Notes: generated by a model from the letters alone, not told the origin. Positions 45,604 through 55,067 are shown, numbered from the stretch's first letter. The stretch: 64,000 nucleotides of DNA from Oceanobacillus sp. HTM 045 (GCA_009733745.1 WNWL01000005.1:62001-126000), one strand, 5' to 3'. Numbers and translations are program-made.

Positions 45604-46364
45604 CCCGTGATCGCCTTCCGGTCGGCGCGCTGGGCGATCAGGACGAGGGTGAAGGAGAACAGCATCACGATGGTGGCCATGGCGTTGATTTCGGGCGTCA
45701 CGCCGAAGCGGATCATGGAGAAGATCTGCATCGGCAGGGTGGTCGCGGCGGGGGTGTTGTCGGACGAGAAGTAGGCGATGATGAACTCGTCCACGCTGAG
45801 GGTGAAGGACAGAAGCGCCCCGGCGATCACCCCCGGCGCGAGGTTCGGCAGCAGCACCCGGCGGAAGGTGGTGAACTCCGACGCCCCGAGGTCGCGGCTC
45901 GCCTCCAGCATCGCCGGGTCGATCTGGCGCATCCGCGTGCGGACCACGGCGCAGACGAAGGCGATGTTGAAGACGACATGGGAGAGCACGATGGAGTGCA
46001 GGCCCAGCGTCATCTGCACCAGCGTGTAGAAGCTCAGCAGCCCGATCGCGAGCACGATGTCGGGGATGATCATCGGCGCGAACAGGAGCGCGTCGAGCGC
46101 GGAGGACTTGCGCCGGCTCTCCGCCCCGACGGCCAGCATGGTGCCGATGATCGTGGCGAGCAGGGTGGAGGCGGCGGCGACGATCAGCGTGTTCCACGCG
46201 GCGTTCAGCAGTGCGTCCGCCTCGGTCAGCTTTGCGTACCAGTCGAAGGTGAAGCCGGTCCACGCGGTCGGCAGGCCCGAGCGGTTGAAGCTCAGCACCA
46301 TCAGCACGGCGATGGGGCCGTAGAGGAACAGGTAGGTCAGCCGCAGGTGCCAGCGGAAGATCAT
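45600..46364 (-). CDS. ABC transporter permease, PotC type
   Basis: 254 residues with six membrane helices and the permease EAA-type loop EASRDLGASEFTTFRRVLLPNLAPG. It pairs with the PotB-type permease; both genes overlap by 4 bp. Confidence 0.92.
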   Translation of the reverse strand: MIFRWHLRLTYLFLYGPIAVLMVLSFNRSGLPTAWTGFTFDWYAKLTEADALLNAAWNTLIVAAASTLLATIIGTMLAVGAESRRKSSALDALLFAPMIIPDIVLAIGLLSFYTLVQMTLGLHSIVLSHVVFNIAFVCAVVRTRMRQIDPAMLEASRDLGASEFTTFRRVLLPNLAPGVIAGALLSFTLSVDEFIIAYFSSDNTPAATTLPMQIFSMIRFGVTPEINAMATIVMLFSFTLVLIAQRADRKAITG

Positions 46365-47227
46365 GGCCGGGCCTCCCGCGCCTCGCGCCGCCCGGCGCCG
46401 CGGTTCACCGCGATCGCCTGCGCGAACAGGAGCATCATCATCACCATGATCAGCACCGTCGCCAGCGCCGCGCCGAAGGGCCAGTCGCGGGCGGAGAGGA
46501 ACTGGTCGTAGATCAGGTTGCCGACCATCTGGATCTTCTGCCCGCCGAGCAGGTCCGGTGTGATGAAGTTGCCGATCGAGAGCACGAAGACGAACACGCC
46601 CCCCGCCGCGACGCCGGGCAGGGTCAGCGGCAGCACCACGCGCAGGAAGGTCCGCCAGCCCGGCGCGCCGAGATCCTGGCTCGCCTCGATCAGCGACCGG
46701 TCGAGCCGGGCCAGCGCGGCATAGATGGTGAGGATGACGAAGGGCAGGTAGTTGTAGACGAGGCCGAGGACGATGGCGAACTCGGTGTTGAGCAGGGTCA
46801 GCGGCTCGCCGATCAGGCCGACGGCCTCCAGCCCCTCGTTGATCAGCCCCTCGCGGTTCAGCAGCACCATCCAGGCATAGGTGCGGATCAGGTAGTTCGA
46901 CCAGAAGGGCAGGATCACCAGCACCAGCAGCGCCGCCTGCCGCCGCCGCGGGGCCTGCGCGATGGCCCAGGCGGCGGGATAGGCGATCAGGATCGCGAAG
47001 AGGGTCGCGAGCCCGGCGATCTTCGCGGACTTGAGGAAGATCGAGAGGTAGAGCCAGTCCGCCGCACGGGTGTAGTTCTCCACCGTCCAGATGTAGTCGA
47101 TCCCGCCATAGACCCCGCGCAGGAAGAACGAGTTCACCAGCAGGATCGCGCAGGGCACGACGAGAAGCGCGCCGAGCCAGAGGAGGCCCGGCGCGAGATA
47201 GGCGAGGCGTGCGCCGCGGGTCAGCAC
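46361..47227 (-). CDS. ABC transporter permease, PotB type
   Basis: 288 residues with six membrane helices and the EAA loop EASQDLGAPGWRTFLRVVLPLTLPG. It begins 19 bp after the binding-protein gene. Together with the PotC-type partner it forms the channel of a polyamine/opine-class importer. Confidence 0.92.
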   Translation of the reverse strand: MLTRGARLAYLAPGLLWLGALLVVPCAILLVNSFFLRGVYGGIDYIWTVENYTRAADWLYLSIFLKSAKIAGLATLFAILIAYPAAWAIAQAPRRRQAALLVLVILPFWSNYLIRTYAWMVLLNREGLINEGLEAVGLIGEPLTLLNTEFAIVLGLVYNYLPFVILTIYAALARLDRSLIEASQDLGAPGWRTFLRVVLPLTLPGVAAGGVFVFVLSIGNFITPDLLGGQKIQMVGNLIYDQFLSARDWPFGAALATVLIMVMMMLLFAQAIAVNRGAGRREAREARP

Positions 47228-47246
47228 GGGGGACTTCCCGGGCGGC

Positions 47247-48290
47247 TTACTGGGCCGCCATCACCTCGGTGACCTTGCGGGAGAAGTCGCGCTGGCCCTC
47301 GCCGAGGTCGCGGAGCTGCTCGTATCCGATCAGCTCCGCCGGCGGGATCGCCATGTTGGGGAAGGCTTCGAGCAGGCCCGGGTCCAGCGCCTCCATCGCG
47401 ACCTTGTTCGGGGTCTTGTAGAGGATGTTCTCGGCGACCCAGACGCCGGTCTCCTGCCCGAGGACGTAGTCGATGAAGGCCATCGCCGCGTCCTTGTTCT
47501 CGGAGGAGGCCATGACGACCATGGTGTCGACCCAGAGGTCGGAGCCCTCGGTCGGGATCACGTAGGCGATCTCGGGGTTCTCGGCGATGCCGTAGTTGCA
47601 CCAGCCGTCCCAGGCGTGGACCAGCGACGCCTCGCCGGAGACCAGCTTGGCGTAGAAGGTGGTGTCGTCATAGGCGAGGAGCTTCTCCTTCGCCTCGATC
47701 AGCAGCGCGCCCTCGGCCTCCAGCGTCTCGGCGGAGGTGTCGTTGAGCGACTTGCCGAGCGCGAGCGCGGCAGCGCCCATCAGCCAGCGGTCGGTCGAGA
47801 GCATGGTGACCTTGCCCTCGAGGCTGGCGGCGGGCTTGAGGAGGTCCATCCAGCTGGTCGGCGCGGTCTCGACCAGGTCGGTGCGGTAGCAGAGCCCGGT
47901 CGTGCCCCAGGCGTAGGGGATCGAGTAGGTGTTGCCCGGGTCGTGGGCCAGCTCCATCGCCTCCGGGTAGAGGTTGGCGAGGTTCGGCACCTTCGCCGGG
48001 TCGATCGGGGCGGCGAGGCCGAGCGCGTTCAGCGCCTCGGCGAAGGGCGAGGAGACGAACACGATGTCGAAGCCCGTGCCGCCCGAGGCGACCAGCTTGC
48101 CCATGATCTCCTCGTTGGTGGCGTGCACCGCCAGTTCCGCGGCGATGCCGGTCTCGGCGGTGAACCGTTCCAGCAGGTCGGGGGGCATGTAGCCGTCCCA
48201 GTTGGAGATCACGAGCCCCTCGGCGGCGGCCGGAGAGGCGAGGACGGCGGAAAGCAGCGCGGCCGCCGCGGCGGTTCTGGTCGGTTGCAT
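47247..48290 (-). CDS. ABC transporter substrate-binding protein, PotD/polyamine type
   Basis: 347 residues: a signal peptide (to PAAAEG), then NWDGYMPPDLLERFTAETG and a SYIPYAWGTTG-like hinge typical of the PotD/F group. The ligand is probably a polyamine or related amine, but this family also binds opines and other solutes. First gene of the minus-strand cluster. CAGGGGTT precedes the ATG at 48290. Confidence 0.9.
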   Translation of the reverse strand: MQPTRTAAAAALLSAVLASPAAAEGLVISNWDGYMPPDLLERFTAETGIAAELAVHATNEEIMGKLVASGGTGFDIVFVSSPFAEALNALGLAAPIDPAKVPNLANLYPEAMELAHDPGNTYSIPYAWGTTGLCYRTDLVETAPTSWMDLLKPAASLEGKVTMLSTDRWLMGAAALALGKSLNDTSAETLEAEGALLIEAKEKLLAYDDTTFYAKLVSGEASLVHAWDGWCNYGIAENPEIAYVIPTEGSDLWVDTMVVMASSENKDAAMAFIDYVLGQETGVWVAENILYKTPNKVAMEALDPGLLEAFPNMAIPPAELIGYEQLRDLGEGQRDFSRKVTEVMAAQ

Positions 48291-48502
48291 GGATAACCCC
48301 TGTCTTGTTGCGGGCCGCTCGCGGCGGCACTTCTGCGCGACATTCTGACCATGCGGGAGAGCCCGGGCCAAGCCCGAACTTGCGCTGCACAATGGCGGGT
48401 TGTGGCGCGGGGCCGGGTGTAGCGGCTGGGGTGGTGTGGTTGGGACTCTTTGGGGGTTCAGGTCTGGGTGTACCGATCAGCCGAAGCACGCGCGGCCAGC
48501 GC

Positions 48503-48635
48503 GGGCCACGTCCGGCCCTCCCGGGGGCCGGGCGTTCTCGGATGTTGCAAGGGGATCGGAGGGCTGGAGGGTGTGCTGGGATAAATCACGCAATCCCGGC
48601 GAAGCACCTCGCCCGACCAGGGCCGGACGTGGCCC
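48503..48635 (+). repeat. Dispersed 133-bp TIR element, copy E (perfect ends)
   Basis: 133 bp with perfectly complementary 17-bp ends GGGCCACGTCCGGCCCT and AGGGCCGGACGTGGCCC. The interior GGGATAAATCACGCA follows the family core. It lies in the 373-bp gap upstream of the binding-protein gene; the rest of that gap (48291-48502 and 48636-48663) shows nothing else. Confidence 0.9.
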
Positions 48636-48663
48636 TACGTTCTGACCCCCGGCTGCCGCCGTC

Positions 48664-49137
48664 TCAGTCGTTGGCCGAGCCGAGCGGGCGGAAGGGCATG
48701 GGGGCGGGTTCCGTGCGGCGGGCGGGCTCAGACGGGTGGGACTGGGACGAGCGCAGCTCGAACGGCTCCTCCTCCGGCTCCGGCTGGGCCTGCTGCGGCT
48801 GGGGTTGCGGTTGCGGCTGGCGGGCCGGGCGTTCGACCGGGTCGAAGCGCGGGCCGCGGGCCGGTTCCGGTGCGGCGGCCATCACCGTGGGCGCAGGCGC
48901 AGGGGGCAGCTTGCGGAACACCAGCATCGCGCGGTGGATCTCCTGCCGGCGGGAGAAGAAGCCCGGCTTTTCCTCGCAGGGGATCAGGTCGGCGCGGACA
49001 TATTCCCAGCCGCCGCGGGCCTCCTCGGTGATGATGTCCTGGAGGTTGCGGGCAAACTGCTCCGCCTTTCCCTTGACGCCGCGGACCGACCTGGCGCGGC
49101 GCGGCGCGGGGACGACCTTGTACTCGATGCCCTTCAT
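48664..49137 (-). CDS. DUF4177 domain protein with Pro/Gln-rich tail
   Basis: 157 residues: DUF4177 (about 1-75; EYKVVPAP, GGWEYVRADLIP) followed by a low-complexity Pro/Gln/Arg/Glu tail with a PQPQPQPQQAQPEPEEE repeat. No signal peptide or membrane helix. Function unknown; the tail may be a flexible linker. Confidence 0.8.
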   Translation of the reverse strand: MKGIEYKVVPAPRRARSVRGVKGKAEQFARNLQDIITEEARGGWEYVRADLIPCEEKPGFFSRRQEIHRAMLVFRKLPPAPAPTVMAAAPEPARGPRFDPVERPARQPQPQPQPQQAQPEPEEEPFELRSSQSHPSEPARRTEPAPMPFRPLGSAND

Positions 49138-49247
49138 GGCGGATCTCTCCTCAAGCAGCGCGCGGACCTTACGGTTTTGCCCGCCGGGGTTCAACTTGTG
49201 CCGGGCGGGAGATATTCCAACCGCGGATTTTCTGTCGCGGGCGGGCG

Positions 49248-49856
49248 CTAGCGGTGGCCCCAGTCGTCGGGGTCGTCCGAATTGCCGGGCGAGAGCCCCA
49301 GCGTCTCGCCCTCGGTGGTGCAGCCCAGGCCCATCACGGTGCGGTTGGCATAGGCGAAGTAGGCCGCGACCTGGTTGATCTCGAGGATCTCGCCGTCGCT
49401 GAACCCCTCCTCGCGCAGCGCATCGACATGCGCCTCGGTCACGGCGGGCGGGGTGGCGGTGAGCGCGCCGGCATAGGCGAGCGCGGCCTGCTCGGCCTCG
49501 CCGATGGGCGCGGTCTCGGGCATCCCGGCCTCGAAGGCGGCGAAGATCGCCTCGGTCAGCGCGTCGTCGTCCAGCAGGCGCTGCAGCCCGGCGAAATGGT
49601 GCGCGACGCAGTAGTCGCAGCCGTTCAGCATGCTGACCCAGACGCCGATCAGCTCCAGCACCCACTTGGGCAGCCGGTTGCCGGAATGGTGCAGCACCGC
49701 CTTGTAGAGGGCCATGTGGCCCTCCATCGTGTGGGGGCGGAGTGAATGGGCCATCATGATGTGGTCCACCGCGCCGTCCGGGCCGCGCACCCGGTCGTAA
49801 AGGGTGCGGAGCCGGCCCTCGGCCTCGTCGGTCGGGATGGTGGAGATCCAGGTCAT
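49248..49856 (-). CDS. AhpD-like/carboxymuconolactone decarboxylase-family protein
   Basis: 202 residues, with the redox motif CDYCVAHH as in peroxidase-related AhpD enzymes and VSMLNG upstream. It could protect against peroxides. The ATG overlaps the TPR gene stop (ATGA at 49853-49856), placing it at the end of the gatB transcript. Confidence 0.87.
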   Translation of the reverse strand: MTWISTIPTDEAEGRLRTLYDRVRGPDGAVDHIMMAHSLRPHTMEGHMALYKAVLHHSGNRLPKWVLELIGVWVSMLNGCDYCVAHHFAGLQRLLDDDALTEAIFAAFEAGMPETAPIGEAEQAALAYAGALTATPPAVTEAHVDALREEGFSDGEILEINQVAAYFAYANRTVMGLGCTTEGETLGLSPGNSDDPDDWGHR

Positions 49857-50428
49857 TTCAGCCCGTATGCCTCGTAGAGCCAGCCGGCGAAGTCCTCGTC
49901 CGGGTCCAGCGCGAAGGCGCGGGCGGCGTGGGGGGCGCCCTCCTCCATGCGGCCGAGGTCGGCAAGGATCACCGCCAGCATGAAACTGGCGTCCCACTCG
50001 GTGGAGTTGCCGAACTTGATGATCTCGGCGTTCGCCGGGTCGGCGGCCTTTTCCAGCGCGCGCTCGAAGGCGGCGATGGCGTCCTCCATCCGGCCGAGCC
50101 CGTGCAGCACCCGGCCGTGGATCGAGTGGAAGTAGGGCAAGTTCGCTTCGATGCCGATGGCGGCCTCGATCTCCGCCAGCGCCTCGTCGCCGCGCCCGGC
50201 ATTGCTCAGCAGCATGGCGCGGTTGGCGCGGGTCGAGACGGTCTCGACGGTGTCGAGCCGGCCCGAGGCGAGGGCGATGTCGCACTGCTCCAGCGCCAGC
50301 ACCTCGTCGGCGGTCGCGGCGCAGGATTCCGCCGCCTCGGTCCATTCGGCCCCGGCCCGGAGGGGCAGGAGCGCGAGCGCGAGGGCCGGGAGGACTGGGA
50401 GGGCGGGGAGGACGCGGAGGACGCGCAT
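49853..50428 (-). CDS. Secreted TPR-repeat protein
   Basis: 191 residues with a signal peptide (cut near RAGAEW) and three tetratricopeptide repeats (for example ANRAMLLSNAGRGDEALAEIEAAIG and GRVLHGLGRMEDAIAAFERALE). Probably periplasmic. The start abuts the gatB stop; a GTG at 50431 would give an overlapping start. Function unknown. Confidence 0.8.
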   Translation of the reverse strand: MRVLRVLPALPVLPALALALLPLRAGAEWTEAAESCAATADEVLALEQCDIALASGRLDTVETVSTRANRAMLLSNAGRGDEALAEIEAAIGIEANLPYFHSIHGRVLHGLGRMEDAIAAFERALEKAADPANAEIIKFGNSTEWDASFMLAVILADLGRMEEGAPHAARAFALDPDEDFAGWLYEAYGLK

Positions 50429-51942
50429 CACTCCACGCCCAGCTTCTGCTTCACCAGCGCCTGCACCGCCTGCGGGTTGGCCTTGCCCTGGGTCGCCTTC
50501 ATCACCTGGCCGACGAACCAGCCGGCCATGCTCGGCTTGGCCTTCGCCTGCTCGACCTTGTCGGGGTTGGCGGCCAGCACCTCGTCCACCGCGGCCTCGA
50601 TGGCGCCGGTGTCGGTGACCTGCTTCATGCCGCGGGCCTCGACCACCTCGGCCGGGTCGCCGCCCTCGGTCCAGAGGATCTCGAACAGGTCCTTGGCGAT
50701 CTTGCCGGAGATGTCGCCCTTGGCGATCAGGTCGATCACGCCGCCGAGCTGGGCGGCGGAGACCGGGCTCTCCGAGACCGGGGTGGACTCCTTGTTCAGC
50801 CGGCCGAACAGCTCGTTGATGACCCAGTTGGCGGCCTGCTTGCCGTCGCGGCCCTTCGCCACCGCCTCGAAGAAATCGGCGTGTTCCACGTCCGCGGTCA
50901 GCACGCTCGCGTCGTACTCGGTGACGCCGTAGTCCTTCACGAAGCGGGCCTTCTTGTCGTCCGGCAGTTCGGGCAGCGACGCGCCGATGCCGTCGACCCA
51001 GGCCTGGCTGAACTCCAGCGGCAGCAGGTCGGGGTCGGGGAAGTAGCGGTAGTCGTGCGCCTCCTCCTTGGAGCGCATCGAGCGGGTCTCGCCCTTCACC
51101 GGGTCGTAGAGCCGGGTCTCCTGGTCGACCGTGCCGCCATCCTCTATGATGGCGATCTGGCGCCGGGCCTCGAACTCGATCGCCTGCTGGATGAAGCGCA
51201 TCGAGTTCATGTTCTTGATCTCGCAGCGGGTGCCGAGATGCGAGAAGTCGCCGGTCTCGCGGTACTTCTCGTAGGCGCCCCTGCGGCAGACCGAGACGTT
51301 CACGTCGGCGCGCAGGCTCCCCTCCTGCATGTTGCCGTCGCAGGTGCCGAGATAGCGCAGGATCTGGCGCAGCTTGCGGACGTATTCCGCCGCCTCCTCC
51401 GGGCCGCGGATGTCGGGCCGCGAGACGATCTCCATCAGCGCGACGCCGGTGCGGTTCAGGTCGACGAAGGACATCGCCGGGTCCATGTCGTGGATCGACT
51501 TGCCGGCGTCCTGCTCCAGGTGGATGCGCTCGATCCGGACGCGGCGGCCGACGCCGGGCTCCATGTCCACCAGCACCTCGCCCTCGCCGACGACGGGGTG
51601 CTTGTACTGGCTGATCTGGTAGCCCTGCGGCAGGTCGGGGTAGAAGTAGTTCTTGCGGTCGAACACCGAGCGCAGGTTGATCTCGGCCTTCAGCCCCAGC
51701 CCGGTGCGCACCGCCTGCTCGACGCAGAACTCGTTGATGACGGGGAGCATCCCCGGCATCGCCGCGTCGACCAGCGAGACGTTGGAATTCGGCTCCGCCC
51801 CGAAGGCGGTGGAGGCGCCGGAGAACAGCTTGGACTTCGAGGCGACCTGGGCGTGGACCTCCATCCCGATCACCAGTTCCCAGTCGTCCTTGAGCCCGGC
51901 GATCACCTTCGGCGCGGGTTCGGTGTATGCAAGTGCGGTCAT
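50428..51942 (-). CDS. gatB: Aspartyl/glutamyl-tRNA amidotransferase subunit B
   Basis: 504 residues with GatB signatures ([49 protein letters not shown]) and the C-terminal YqeY-like tail. GatB, with GatA and GatC (not in this window), amidates Glu-tRNAGln and Asp-tRNAAsn. GGAGG precedes the ATG at 51942. First gene of a three-gene run. Confidence 0.96.
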   Translation of the reverse strand: MTALAYTEPAPKVIAGLKDDWELVIGMEVHAQVASKSKLFSGASTAFGAEPNSNVSLVDAAMPGMLPVINEFCVEQAVRTGLGLKAEINLRSVFDRKNYFYPDLPQGYQISQYKHPVVGEGEVLVDMEPGVGRRVRIERIHLEQDAGKSIHDMDPAMSFVDLNRTGVALMEIVSRPDIRGPEEAAEYVRKLRQILRYLGTCDGNMQEGSLRADVNVSVCRRGAYEKYRETGDFSHLGTRCEIKNMNSMRFIQQAIEFEARRQIAIIEDGGTVDQETRLYDPVKGETRSMRSKEEAHDYRYFPDPDLLPLEFSQAWVDGIGASLPELPDDKKARFVKDYGVTEYDASVLTADVEHADFFEAVAKGRDGKQAANWVINELFGRLNKESTPVSESPVSAAQLGGVIDLIAKGDISGKIAKDLFEILWTEGGDPAEVVEARGMKQVTDTGAIEAAVDEVLAANPDKVEQAKAKPSMAGWFVGQVMKATQGKANPQAVQALVKQKLGVE

Positions 51943-52068
51943 GGCATTCCTCCGGGAGTCGGTTCGCGTTCTAGTGCCCCGCGTGGAGGACGACAAGACC
52001 GGCCCTTTGAACCGCGTTCAGTGCCCCTGCGACTACCGGGTGAAACCTTCGGAACGGGAGTGACCGGA

Positions 52069-52464
52069 ATGACCCTGCGCCTTCTCATCCTCGCGGCCTG
52101 CGCCGCGCTCGCCGCCTGCGGGCCCGCCATCACCATGTGGGGCAACTTCCCCGGCGAGAGCTGCACCGACCGGGCCTCGGTCCGCATGATCGAGGTCAAC
52201 TACGCCAACCGGGTGAAGTACCGCGCGCAGTCGATCCCGCCGGAGATCCTGCCGGAGCTGGTCGCGATCCGCGACGTGGCCGACATGCCGCCGGAGACGC
52301 GGCCCGGCCGGAAGATCTGCCGGGGCACGGCGGAGTTCGCCGATGGCACCACGGCGACGGTCTGGTCCGGCTGGTCGGAAAGATGGGAGCCGAACCTCGT
52401 CAGCGGCCCGCATTTCGGGTTCTGCGTCGAGGGGCGCGACGAGGGCTGCGGCGAGGGCTTCTGA
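52069..52464 (+). CDS. Small predicted lipoprotein
   Basis: 131 residues with lipobox LAAC near residue 17. The mature part has four further Cys (SCTD, ICRG, FCVE, GCGEGF), suggesting two disulfides. No family is recognised. Divergent from gatB; the 126-bp gap holds both promoters. Confidence 0.75.
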   Translation: MTLRLLILAACAALAACGPAITMWGNFPGESCTDRASVRMIEVNYANRVKYRAQSIPPEILPELVAIRDVADMPPETRPGRKICRGTAEFADGTTATVWSGWSERWEPNLVSGPHFGFCVEGRDEGCGEGF

Positions 52465-52574
52465 CGGCGCGGCAGGCGGGAGTGTGGCAGGTGCCATTCC
52501 CGGCACTCCCGGCCCGTGGTAGAATGGACGGATTGTAACTCGCCCTCCGGCCCGTCCGGGGGCGCGCATTTCTC

Positions 52575-52644
52575 GAAGGACTTGCCCCGAAGGACTCGCC
52601 CCGAGGGACGTGTCCCGAAGGGTCTACTCCGAAGGATCTGCCCG
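52575..52644 (+). repeat. Five 14-nt tandem units with SD-like cores before a start codon
   Basis: Units begin at 52575, 52589, 52603, 52617 and 52631: GAAGGACTTGCCCC, GAAGGACTCGCCCC, GAGGGACGTGTCCC, GAAGGGTCTACTCC and GAAGGATCTGCCCG. Each starts with a Shine-Dalgarno-like GAAGGA variant; the last lies 8 nt before the ATG at 52645. Unit length is not a multiple of three, so this is not coding. Confidence 0.85.
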
Positions 52645-53310
52645 ATGGCACATCTCGTACTGAGCCGATACCGCTCCGACATCGACCCGAAGAAGCCGCG
52701 CGACGGCTATGTCTCGGGCCATCTCACCGTGTGCCGCGACGGCGAGAACCTCGCCGACCCGACGCATATCTTCCCCACCATCGAACGCTCCGGCACGCCG
52801 TGGCTGCGGATGGGCACCTACCGGGTGAAGATGGACCACAAGAACACGAAGCGCATCGTGGGGCGGAAGAAGAGCGGCGATCCGATCTTCGCCGACGTGC
52901 GCTGCTTCCGGCCGCTCGACTGCCCGTTCTCGTCGATCCTGATCCACGACGCCTCGGGCGACAACCACATGACGCTGGAAGGCTGCGTCGCGCCGGGGAC
53001 GCTGATCGACTACGTCAACGGCGGCATCTACAACTCGCGCGGCGCGATGGACCGGATCATGGACGAGATCCTCGGCCCGTTCGAGGTCGGCAAGGAGTTC
53101 GACCTGGAGGTGGTCGACAACTGGCCCGGCGCGGGCGACGGCACGCGCGAGACCTACTGGCCCGACCGGGCGGCGGCGTTCAACAAGAAGTACGGCGCCT
53201 CGTGCCCGCTGTCGCCGCCGGTGCCGGTGGTGCCCGACGCCGGCCCGCGCGACCCGGACGAGGTGGTCATGCCCAACTTCGGCCCGCTCGGGTTGAGCCC
53301 GCTGCCGTAA
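52645..53310 (+). CDS. DUF5675-like protein, first of a tandem pair
   Basis: 221 residues. A HTVERN-type block (FPTIERSGTPWLRMGTYRV) and FRPLDCPFSSILIHDASGDNH then EGCVAPG resemble DUF5675 (L,D-transpeptidase-like scaffold, function unknown); assignment is by eye. No signal peptide. Its paralogue follows at 53421. The last unit of a 14-nt tandem array supplies its ribosome site. Confidence 0.7.
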   Translation: MAHLVLSRYRSDIDPKKPRDGYVSGHLTVCRDGENLADPTHIFPTIERSGTPWLRMGTYRVKMDHKNTKRIVGRKKSGDPIFADVRCFRPLDCPFSSILIHDASGDNHMTLEGCVAPGTLIDYVNGGIYNSRGAMDRIMDEILGPFEVGKEFDLEVVDNWPGAGDGTRETYWPDRAAAFNKKYGASCPLSPPVPVVPDAGPRDPDEVVMPNFGPLGLSPLP

Positions 53311-53420
53311 GCCCTCGAACCGTGGAATCCGGGGCCGGTTTGCCGGCTCCGGGCTCGCGTGGTACCCTGCCGTATCGATTGAATCCTTTTTGATTTCAAT
53401 TCGTTACGGAGGGATTAGCC

Positions 53421-54077
53421 ATGTCCGTAGCCGAACTCGTTCTCACCCGAACGCTGCACTACATGGATCCGCACAAGCCGCGCCGCCCCGAGCGCGAGGC
53501 GATTGCCGGCCACCTCGTGGTGGGCCGGAAGATCTTCCACACGGTCGAGCGCAACACCACGCCCTGGCTCAGGCAGGGCTACTACCACGTCATGATGGAC
53601 TACAAGAACAAGAAGCGGACGGTCGGCCGGGACCGCGACGGCAACCCGATCAAGGTTGCCGTGCGCTGCTTCCGGCCGCTCGACTGCCCGTTCTCCACCA
53701 TCCTGATCCACGACGCGGCGGGCGACAATCACCTGACGCTGGACGGCTGCATCGCGCCGGGGATCGAGCGCAACACCGAGACCGGCAGCGTGCGCTGGTC
53801 GGACGCGGCGATGCAGGACATCTTCAACGAGCTCGGCGGGTTCGAGGACGGCGACATCAGCGGGCGCATCCTCATCCTGGAGGTCACCAACAACTGGCCG
53901 GGCATCGAGGGCACGCGCGAGACCTACTGGCCGTACCGCGCGCCGGTGCACAACAGGCGACACGACGCCACCTGCCCGGTCGCACCGCCGCTGCCGCTGC
54001 TGCCGGACCGCGTGCCTGACGCGCCGGACGAGCTGCTGATGCACGAGATGCCCCAGCCCGGCGCGCTGGAGGACTGA
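53421..54077 (+). CDS. DUF5675-like protein, second of a tandem pair
   Basis: 218 residues, clearly paralogous to the neighbour (shared blocks RCFRPLDCPFS, ILIHDA, DNH, GTRETYWP). Differences are concentrated at the N-terminus and in the region after GCIAPG. GAGGGATTAGCC precedes the ATG. Separated from the first gene by 110 bp. Function unknown. Confidence 0.7.
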   Translation: MSVAELVLTRTLHYMDPHKPRRPEREAIAGHLVVGRKIFHTVERNTTPWLRQGYYHVMMDYKNKKRTVGRDRDGNPIKVAVRCFRPLDCPFSTILIHDAAGDNHLTLDGCIAPGIERNTETGSVRWSDAAMQDIFNELGGFEDGDISGRILILEVTNNWPGIEGTRETYWPYRAPVHNRRHDATCPVAPPLPLLPDRVPDAPDELLMHEMPQPGALED

Positions 54078-54082
54078 GGCGG

Positions 54083-54105
54083 CGCCCGGGCTGGCCGCCC
54101 GGGCG
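54083..54105 (+). terminator. Hairpin after the DUF5675-like pair
   Basis: CGCCCGGG (54083-54090) and CCCGGGCG (54098-54105), perfect 8-bp stem, 7-nt loop, no U-tract. Shared by convergent terC. Confidence 0.4.
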
Positions 54106-54116
54106 GTTGGCAGGCG

Positions 54117-55037
54117 TCAGCCCAGGTGCGGGGTCTTGCCGGCCTCGCGCAGGCTGGACTGCAGCCGGTGGCGCTCGGCGGCGAGCTTCTTCTGGTAGCG
54201 CGACTGGATGATGTTCACCCCCACCAGCACCGCGATGGAGAAGTAGAACGTCACCTTCGACATCGGGATGATCGGGAAGCCGAGCAGCTTGATCTCCAGG
54301 TGGTGCAGGTACGCCTCGTGCGCGTCCACGAGATGCCGCAGCCATTGCTGCTCCAGCCCGTCGAAGGCGTGGATATGCGCCGAGTGCGCCGCCGCCGGCC
54401 CGGCCTCGCCCAGCAGCACCACGCCGACGATCAGCAGGATGAACAGGCCCAGCACCTCGTAGCTGCGGTTCGCGGCGATGAAGGTAGAGACCCGGTCGGC
54501 CAGCAGCAGCATCGCCACGCCGGAGGTGATGATGGCGATGGCGAGGATGATGAAGACATCGGTGATCGCCAGCGCCGAGAGGATCGAGTCGAAGGAGAAG
54601 ATCAGGTTCATCAGCACGATCAGCGCCACGACCGAGGCGGCGGACTTGGTGCCCTTGGCCGATTCCTCCTCGTGCTGGAGGTCGTCGATGGCCAGCAGGT
54701 GGCTGATCTCCTTCACGGCGGTGTACATGATGAACCCGCCGCCGAGCAGGAAGACGATGGTGGCGAAGTTGAAGCCGCCCTCAAGGTAGCCTTCCCAGTC
54801 CAGCACGAAGAACGGCGCGGAGAGCATGTCGAGCAACTGGATCATCACGAACAGCAGGATGATGCGCAGCGCGATGGCGATCAGGATGCCCCATCGGCGC
54901 ACCTTGGCCTGCAGATGCGCCGGCGCGCGGCGGCTCTCGATCGAGATGTAGAGCAGGTTGTCGAAGCCGAGCACCGCCTGCAGGAAGATCAGAACCAGCA
55001 GGTTGAACAGGTTTTCGAGCGTGAAGAGATCGGCCAT
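54117..55037 (-). CDS. TerC-family integral membrane protein
   Basis: 306 residues, seven or more membrane helices with the TerC acidic motifs GFDNLLY and FSFDSILSALAI. TerC-family proteins are implicated in metal (manganese) export or tellurite resistance and in protein-secretion metal supply. AAGGGAG precedes the ATG at 55037. Convergent with the DUF5675-like pair. Confidence 0.9.
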   Translation of the reverse strand: MADLFTLENLFNLLVLIFLQAVLGFDNLLYISIESRRAPAHLQAKVRRWGILIAIALRIILLFVMIQLLDMLSAPFFVLDWEGYLEGGFNFATIVFLLGGGFIMYTAVKEISHLLAIDDLQHEEESAKGTKSAASVVALIVLMNLIFSFDSILSALAITDVFIILAIAIITSGVAMLLLADRVSTFIAANRSYEVLGLFILLIVGVVLLGEAGPAAAHSAHIHAFDGLEQQWLRHLVDAHEAYLHHLEIKLLGFPIIPMSKVTFYFSIAVLVGVNIIQSRYQKKLAAERHRLQSSLREAGKTPHLG

Positions 55038-55067
55038 TGCCGGCACTCCCTTGAAATGCGCGTGGCG

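Noticed and set aside
49248-50345. A longer frame extending the AhpD-like gene upstream across the TPR gene
   Set aside because: The TPR frame has a signal peptide and repeats, and an ATGA overlap gives a natural start for the AhpD-like gene.
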